Origin: JALSIF01 sp026981635 [NCBI: bacterium] | GTDB lineage: Bacteria; 4484-113; JALSIF01 | Direction of reading: 5' to 3' | DNA: 18,274 nt | Assembly: GCA_026981635.1 (NCBI GenBank) | Contig: JALSIF010000157.1 | Coordinates: forward strand, 1 to 18,274 | Part shown: positions 14,448-18,274 of the stretch, piece by piece | Layout of the letters: each line of letters starts with the position of its first letter | How positions within the stretch are numbered: position 1 is the first letter of the stretch | Notes under the pieces: model-generated | Told to the model about the DNA's origin: nothing | Database searches by the model: none | What the model saw: the letters and a program-made list of their open reading frames with translations, nothing else | Position numbers and translations under genes: made by a program

Positions 14448-15322
14448 CCACCACTCTGCCTCAACCGGCCGCTGCGCTTTCGTCTGGCTTCCCTGAGGCG
14501 CTGTTCGGCCGCCTCGGCGTAGCGGGGATCCCGCTCAATGAGGATGAACTTCCGGTTCAGTTCAACGGCCGCCACCCCGGTGGTCCCCACCCCGGCCATG
14601 GGATCAAGTACCAGCGCCCCCTCCTGGCTGGTGGTGAGCAGGACCCGGCGGAGAAGCTCCAGGGGCTTCTGGGTAGGGTGGAGGCGGCGGCCTGCCTCAT
14701 CTCGCAGGCGCTCCTTACCGCCGCAGGTGGGGATCTCCCACAGGTTGGATCCGGCCCTGCCCAGACCGAACTGCTTGGCAAAGTTTCGGTTGAAGTAGTA
14801 GCCCTCCGGGTTTTTCTCACTCCTGGGCTTGACCTTCCTCCCCAGGGAGGCCCAAAGCAGGGTCTCGGTGGCGTTGGTAAAGCGAACCCCGAGCCAGTTG
14901 GGCATCGGGTTGGTCTTTATCCAGATGACGTCGTTCAGGATCCAAAAGTCCAGGTCCTGGAGAAGGCGGCCGATGCGGTAGATGCTGTGGTAAGTCCCGA
15001 TCACCCAGAGTGTGGCCTGGGGCTTCATTACCCGGCGAAGCTCCCCGAGCAGTCGCTCCATGAAGCGGTCGTAGCTGGCAAAGTCGTCAAACTGGTCCCA
15101 GGGGACAAAGACTCCCTCCACCCGAGATCGGTCGCCCCAGCGACGCAACTTATTACGGCGGCGGCGGGGCAAGCGGAGGGCATATGGTGGGTCAAGAAAG
15201 ACCAGGTCGGCGATCCCCTCGGGAAGAAGAGGAAGCACCTCCAGGGCATCGCCCAAGATGAGGCGGTTGGTCACGTAGCGGGGGCTGTAGGGCCTGGTGC
15301 GGCGTGGGTTTAGGCGAAGCAT
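14444..15322 (-). CDS. Orphan site-specific DNA methyltransferase, beta class
   Basis: This is a 292-residue SAM-dependent DNA amino-methyltransferase. The catalytic motif IV DPPY (44-47) comes first, and the SAM-binding motif I DPMAGVGTT (240-248) is near the C terminus, with HPTQKP (215-220) between them. This order defines the beta class (M.MboIIA/CcrM-like, mostly N6-adenine, some N4-cytosine). Unlike CcrM, it lacks a C-terminal extension. A basic LPRRRRNK loop follows motif IV. No restriction gene lies beside it, so it is an orphan, with epigenetic or protective roles possible. The ATG at 15322 is 3 nt after the ABC ATPase stop, with the GGTGAGGG just before it. Target sequence cannot be read from the protein. 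Confidence 0.92.
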   Translation of the reverse strand: MLRLNPRRTRPYSPRYVTNRLILGDALEVLPLLPEGIADLVFLDPPYALRLPRRRRNKLRRWGDRSRVEGVFVPWDQFDDFASYDRFMERLLGELRRVMKPQATLWVIGTYHSIYRIGRLLQDLDFWILNDVIWIKTNPMPNWLGVRFTNATETLLWASLGRKVKPRSEKNPEGYYFNRNFAKQFGLGRAGSNLWEIPTCGGKERLRDEAGRRLHPTQKPLELLRRVLLTTSQEGALVLDPMAGVGTTGVAAVELNRKFILIERDPRYAEAAEQRLREARRKRSGRLRQSGG

Positions 15323-15325
15323 CCC

Positions 15326-16309
15326 TCACCCTCCGAGCTGGCCTGCTCCCCCGACCGCTCCCACCGGACGGGGAATTCCCACAAACTGCAGGAAGATCTC
15401 CTCCAGCTTTGGTTCCAGCTGGGCCAGGCGCTCAAACTCAACCCTTAGCTCGGCCATGGCCCGCATCAGGTCATAGAAACCGGCCAGATCGGGCAGCTCA
15501 AACCTCACCCTCACCCTGCCCCCACTCCGCTCAAGTTGTCGGTGGGGGAACTGGCCCAGTACCTGCCCGGCCCGCTCCCACTCGCCAGCCGGCAGGATGA
15601 GCTCCAGATCGCTGCGCTGAAAGAGCCGCTTCAGTTCATCCACCCGCTCCTCCGCTACCACCCGGCCGTGGTTGATGATCACTACCCGGTCGGCCACCGC
15701 CTCGGCCACATCCATCTGGTGGGTGGTGATGAGGATGGTCTTGCCCTCCTGCTCGGCAAGCTGGCGGAGTCTTGCCCGGATGGCCAAGGCGCTGGAGATG
15801 TCCAGCCCCAGGGTGGGCTCATCAAGCATGAGCAGGGGAGGGTCGTTTACCAGTGCCACCGCCAGGGCAACCTTCTGCTGCATCCCCCGCGAGAGGGTGG
15901 AGACGGGGCGGTGGGCATGCCCGGCAAGGTCAAAGTCAGAAAGCAGCTCCATTCCCCGGCTTTGGGCCTGGCTTCGGCTAAGGCCCCGAAGCACCCCGAA
16001 GTAGATCAGGTTTTCAAGAGCGGTGAGGCGCCAGTAGAGGTTGCGCACTCCCTCCAGAAGCACCCCCATGGCCACCCCGAGGGGCTCAATCCTGACCTCT
16101 CCCTGGTCGGGCAGCACCAGACCCAGGATCACCTTGATGGTGGTGGTCTTGCCGGCTCCATTGGGGCCCAGAAAGGCGGTAACCTGGAAGGGAGGAACGG
16201 TAAAGCTAACCCCATCCAGGGCAACCGTCTCCCGCCTGCGGAAGGGAGCCAGGGTACGGAAGGTCTTTCTGAGCCCCCTTACCTCAATCCATGCCCCTGA
16301 CCGCTCCAC
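15326..16309 (-). CDS. ABC transporter ATP-binding protein
   Basis: The 327-residue ATPase has Walker A GPNGAGKTT (48-56), signature LSRGMQQK (139-146; Arg instead of the usual Gly), Walker B LLMLDEP (159-165), D-loop GLD, and H-loop His197 in TTHQMD. The Q-loop has LLEGVRNLYWRLTALENL, with Glu86 where Gln is usual, as in some CcmA/DrrA-like exporters. The C-terminal ~100 residues resemble the accessory domain of ABC-2 exporter ATPases. No permease is adjacent, so the partner must be elsewhere. An in-frame TAG just upstream fixes the GTG start at 16309, although GGGAGGA abuts it without a spacer. Cargo is unknown. It lies 9 bp after the hotdog gene. Confidence 0.93.
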   Translation of the reverse strand: MERSGAWIEVRGLRKTFRTLAPFRRRETVALDGVSFTVPPFQVTAFLGPNGAGKTTTIKVILGLVLPDQGEVRIEPLGVAMGVLLEGVRNLYWRLTALENLIYFGVLRGLSRSQAQSRGMELLSDFDLAGHAHRPVSTLSRGMQQKVALAVALVNDPPLLMLDEPTLGLDISSALAIRARLRQLAEQEGKTILITTHQMDVAEAVADRVVIINHGRVVAEERVDELKRLFQRSDLELILPAGEWERAGQVLGQFPHRQLERSGGRVRVRFELPDLAGFYDLMRAMAELRVEFERLAQLEPKLEEIFLQFVGIPRPVGAVGGAGQLGG

Positions 16310-16318
16310 TCCTCCCGC

Positions 16319-16771
16319 CTAGCCCTCCTCTTGACTTGGTCCCTGTAGCCCTGGCGTGGGGGCGTAGATGGCGGTGGAGCTGGCCACTACCCTGCCCTCA
16401 CGGTCCAACACCTCCCCTCGGGTGAAGAGCAGGCGGCTTCCCTTGCGCACCACCTCACCCCAGGCGGAAAGGGGAAGGGAAGACCGATCGGCAGGGTTGA
16501 GGAACTTGAGCTCCATCTCGGCGGTGGTGGCGTGGAGATCGCCGAAACCCAGCTCAGCCAGTACTGCCAGCCCCATGGCTATGTCCAGCAGTCCCGCACT
16601 GGCGGCACCGTGGAGGAATCCGGCCGGGTTGGTGAGGTGGTCCAGCCGGCTCAGGGTAAGCCTGCACCTACCCGGGGAGAGCTGGTCAATCTCTGCTCCA
16701 AGCAAGCGGTCAAAGCCCGAGCGGCTGAGTACCTTCTCGGCGATTGCAATCAGCCCGGCACCCTCTGCCAT
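16319..16771 (-). CDS. PaaI-like hotdog-fold thioesterase
   Basis: This 150-residue hotdog protein resembles PaaI/YdiI-type acyl-CoA thioesterases. The HLTNPAGFLHGAASAGLLDIA segment (45-65) supplies Asn48, His54-Gly55 and Asp63, the usual positions of the active-site pocket. TTAEMELKFLNPA (82-94) is the second typical strand. The last ~12 residues are a polar tail. It probably hydrolyses a small acyl- or aryl-CoA, but the substrate is unknown. No Shine-Dalgarno precedes the ATG at 16771. It sits 38 bp after the putative sigma regulator and 9 bp before the ABC ATPase, likely in one operon. Confidence 0.88.
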   Translation of the reverse strand: MAEGAGLIAIAEKVLSRSGFDRLLGAEIDQLSPGRCRLTLSRLDHLTNPAGFLHGAASAGLLDIAMGLAVLAELGFGDLHATTAEMELKFLNPADRSSLPLSAWGEVVRKGSRLLFTRGEVLDREGRVVASSTAIYAPTPGLQGPSQEEG

Positions 16772-16809
16772 GGTGGTAGAGCTTAGCGGGAAAGAAGCTA
16801 AGGGAAGGG

Positions 16810-17577
16810 CTACTCGGAGATGACGAAGGTGACAAAGACCTCAATTGCCTTCTCCCCCCGCAGGCGCTGGAGGGTGAGGGTAGGGCCGCTCTCCAGCATG
16901 TCGGGCTGGCCAGCCGGAGAGAGGGCGGAAAGGTAGGGGTAGAGCTGGCGGAGAACCCTGGTGGGGTACTTGAGGGTAAAGCGGCGGGGGATCTGGCGCC
17001 CGAAGACCACCACCGGGCTCTGGTGGGGACCGGTGAGGCTGGGCGCCGAAAGGTCGTAGCGCACGTAGGCATCATCAAACACGTTGGACTGCTCAAAGAA
17101 GGGACGGATCAGCTCAATTCCCATCTCTCCGTCCTGGGCCTGGTTGAAGAGGGCGGCCATAAACTGTTCGGGGGTCATCCCCTGAACCAGGAAGTAGTAG
17201 TGGCTGGCCCAGGCGGGAAGGCTTTGCTCCCGGTAGCGGAAGCTGGCCCAGTGGGAACGGCGCAGGCGACCCGCCACCTCGGCCTTGGTCTCTGCCTCCA
17301 GGCTGACCTGGGCGACGAACTGGTCATGGCCGGTGATGTACCGGTAGTAGCGGGCACCAAAGTAGGGCAGGACACCAAAGAGGAGAACCCCGCCCAGGAG
17401 AAAGAGCAGGTTGCTGAGCAGGGTGCGGACCTCACCCGTGGTCCTCAGTCCCTGACTCTCAATGCGCCTAAGCAGGCGGCGGCGAAACTGGTCCTCTTCG
17501 GTGAGTTCGGGAAAGTCCCCCAGCACCTCACCCAGTCTCACCGCCCGACGCTCGGCTTCTCTTCTTCCCTGATGCAC
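16810..17577 (-). CDS. Single-pass membrane protein, possible sigma-factor regulator
   Basis: I do not recognise the family. The 255-residue protein has a charged cytoplasmic N terminus of ~52 residues with a DQFRRRLLRRIE helix, one membrane helix at about 53-73, and a ~180-residue C-terminal domain predicted outside the membrane. That topology and the position right after an ECF sigma gene are those of many anti-sigma factors. However, the zinc-binding HxxxCxxC motif of ZAS anti-sigmas is absent and the N-terminal part is short. It could equally be a downstream target of the sigma factor. The GTG at 17577 has no Shine-Dalgarno; TATATT lies 7 nt before it. Function inferred only from context. 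Confidence 0.65.
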   Translation of the reverse strand: MHQGRREAERRAVRLGEVLGDFPELTEEDQFRRRLLRRIESQGLRTTGEVRTLLSNLLFLLGGVLLFGVLPYFGARYYRYITGHDQFVAQVSLEAETKAEVAGRLRRSHWASFRYREQSLPAWASHYYFLVQGMTPEQFMAALFNQAQDGEMGIELIRPFFEQSNVFDDAYVRYDLSAPSLTGPHQSPVVVFGRQIPRRFTLKYPTRVLRQLYPYLSALSPAGQPDMLESGPTLTLQRLRGEKAIEVFVTFVISE

Positions 17578-17666
17578 CCGTACAAATATACCCAGGGGGA
17601 GGGAAATAGGTTCCCGGCGGGCTGTAAAAAGAGTTTTGGGCAGATGAAGAAAGAGGGAAAAGAGGG
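17578..17666 (-). promoter_or_regulatory. Sigma/membrane-protein gap with possible promoter and palindrome
   Basis: On the - strand GGAACC (17614-17609) resembles the -35 element of many ECF promoters; TATATT (17590-17585) follows after 18 nt and lies 7 nt before the GTG. GGGAA-N5-TTCCC (17601-17615) forms a small dyad over the -35-like site. The rest is polypyrimidine. An internal, perhaps autoregulated, promoter and a leaderless mRNA are possible but unproven. Confidence 0.3.
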
Positions 17667-18274
17667 CTAGTCCAGAAACTCCAGCACGTTGGGGCCGATC
17701 ATTTCCCTGACCAGCTCCCGTGCACGGCTAATGCGGCTTTTTACGGTACCGATAGAGATGCCCAGGATGTCGGCGATCTCCTGGTAGCTCATCTCCTGAA
17801 GCTCGCGCATGATGAGCACATCGCGGTAGATGGGCTTTAAGCTGTAGACCGCCTTGCGGATCTGTTCGGCGATCTGCTGGGGAACGATGGTCTCGGCCGG
17901 GTCGGCGTGGCGGGTGGCGGGCAGGCGCTCCAGAAGCTCCGGCCCGTCATCGTCGTTTGCTCGCTCCTGGATAAGCATCCTGCGCTGGAGGGACTGCTTA
18001 CGCAGGTGGCTCCTGATGTAATTGAGGGTGACCTTATAGATCCAGCTTTCAAGCGACGCCTCGCGGCGAAAGGAGCCGATGAACTTGAAGATACGCAGGA
18101 AGACCTCCTGGGCGATGTCCTCCAGCTGGTCGGTGGGGCCAAGGTGCTGGTAGATGATGTTGAAGACGTAGCGCTGATAGCGGGCCACCAGCTCGTCAAA
18201 AGCCTGCCGGTCACCCTCCTGGCAACGGGCGATCAGATCCTGCTTGTCCTGCCCGGGGTAGTAGGTGGGTGACC
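17667..18274 (-). CDS. ECF-type RNA polymerase sigma factor, 5' end outside window
   Basis: The frame is open to the window edge with no ATG, GTG or TTG before 18188, so the real start lies beyond it. Visible are ~201 residues. Region 2 begins DKQDLIARCQEGDRQAFDEL and continues with EDIAQEVFLRIFKFIGSFR and ESWIYKVTLNYIRSHLRK. A linker rich in Asp/Glu follows. Region 4 has LKPIYRDVLIMRELQEMSYQ, and the HTH is read as QEIADILGISIGTVKSRISRAREL. The layout without regions 1 and 3 is that of a group 4 (RpoE-like) sigma. GTG 18188 would delete the start of region 2 and is rejected. It heads the - strand operon and probably controls envelope-related genes, but the regulon is unknown. Confidence 0.92.
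   Translation of the reverse strand, partial: SPTYYPGQDKQDLIARCQEGDRQAFDELVARYQRYVFNIIYQHLGPTDQLEDIAQEVFLRIFKFIGSFRREASLESWIYKVTLNYIRSHLRKQSLQRRMLIQERANDDDGPELLERLPATRHADPAETIVPQQIAEQIRKAVYSLKPIYRDVLIMRELQEMSYQEIADILGISIGTVKSRISRARELVREMIGPNVLEFLD

Noticed and set aside
7010-15322. A restriction-modification pair formed by the HsdR_N-type nuclease and the DNA methyltransferase
   Set aside because: They are more than 6 kb apart in separate operons, differ in base composition, and the HsdR_N type does not normally pair with a beta-class solitary methyltransferase.
15536-16300. 254-codon + strand frame opposite the ABC ATPase
   Set aside because: Antisense shadow of a gene with complete Walker A, signature and Walker B motifs.
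17667-18188. GTG 18188 as the sigma factor start
   Set aside because: Upstream codons continue with a typical region 2 lead-in (QDLIARCQEGDRQAFDEL), so the gene extends out of the window.
1-18274. CRISPR arrays, tRNA or rRNA genes, insertion sequences, phage genes
   Set aside because: Nothing with these patterns was seen on either strand; no repeated spacers, no transposase motifs and no cloverleaf or rRNA core sequences.

Overview
The window is a gene-dense bacterial chromosome segment, roughly 60-67% GC in the lines I hand-counted. It has many GTG/TTG starts, 4-nt stop/start overlaps and strong GGGAGG-type ribosome binding sites. Proteins are rich in Glu and Arg. With MreC, MreD and PBP2 this suggests a rod-shaped, possibly thermophilic bacterium from a lineage I cannot name from sequence alone. 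No rRNA, tRNA, CRISPR array or insertion sequence was seen. The largest gap without a gene is about 120 bp (5455-5574).

Region 1 (1-4584, + strand) is a fatty-acid/phospholipid synthesis operon: plsX (3' part), fabH, fabD, fabG, fabF. The first four are translationally coupled by 4-nt or shorter overlaps. acpP, which often sits between fabG and fabF, is absent; the 95-bp fabG-fabF gap holds a strong but apparently unused Shine-Dalgarno-like sequence.

Region 2 (4600-6996) has a sirtuin (- strand) with intact catalytic motifs but no cysteine at all, hence no zinc tetracysteine. It is divergent from a secreted endonuclease/exonuclease/phosphatase-fold protein (+ strand). The AT-rich gap between them carries a perfect palindrome and short repeats.

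Region 3 (7010-12503, - strand) reads right to left: mreC, mreD, mrdA (PBP2), a patatin-like phospholipase, a YbjQ/UPF0145 protein, and an AT-rich, probably acquired, standalone HsdR-N-terminal-type nuclease. mreB is not next to mreC.

Region 4 (12502-14447, + strand) is a two-gene operon: a secreted protein of unknown function and an MscS-type channel. Its first gene starts head-to-head with mreC, with the two start codons overlapping.

Region 5 (14444-18274, - strand) reads right to left: an ECF sigma factor (5' end outside the window), a single-pass membrane protein that may be its regulator, a PaaI-like hotdog thioesterase, an ABC ATPase without an adjacent permease, and an orphan beta-class DNA methyltransferase. 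The methyltransferase stop codon overlaps that of the MscS gene.

Most of the window is housekeeping. The items most worth a second look are the cysteine-free sirtuin, the sigma factor/membrane protein pair lacking a known anti-sigma motif, the AT-rich HsdR_N island, and the missing acpP.
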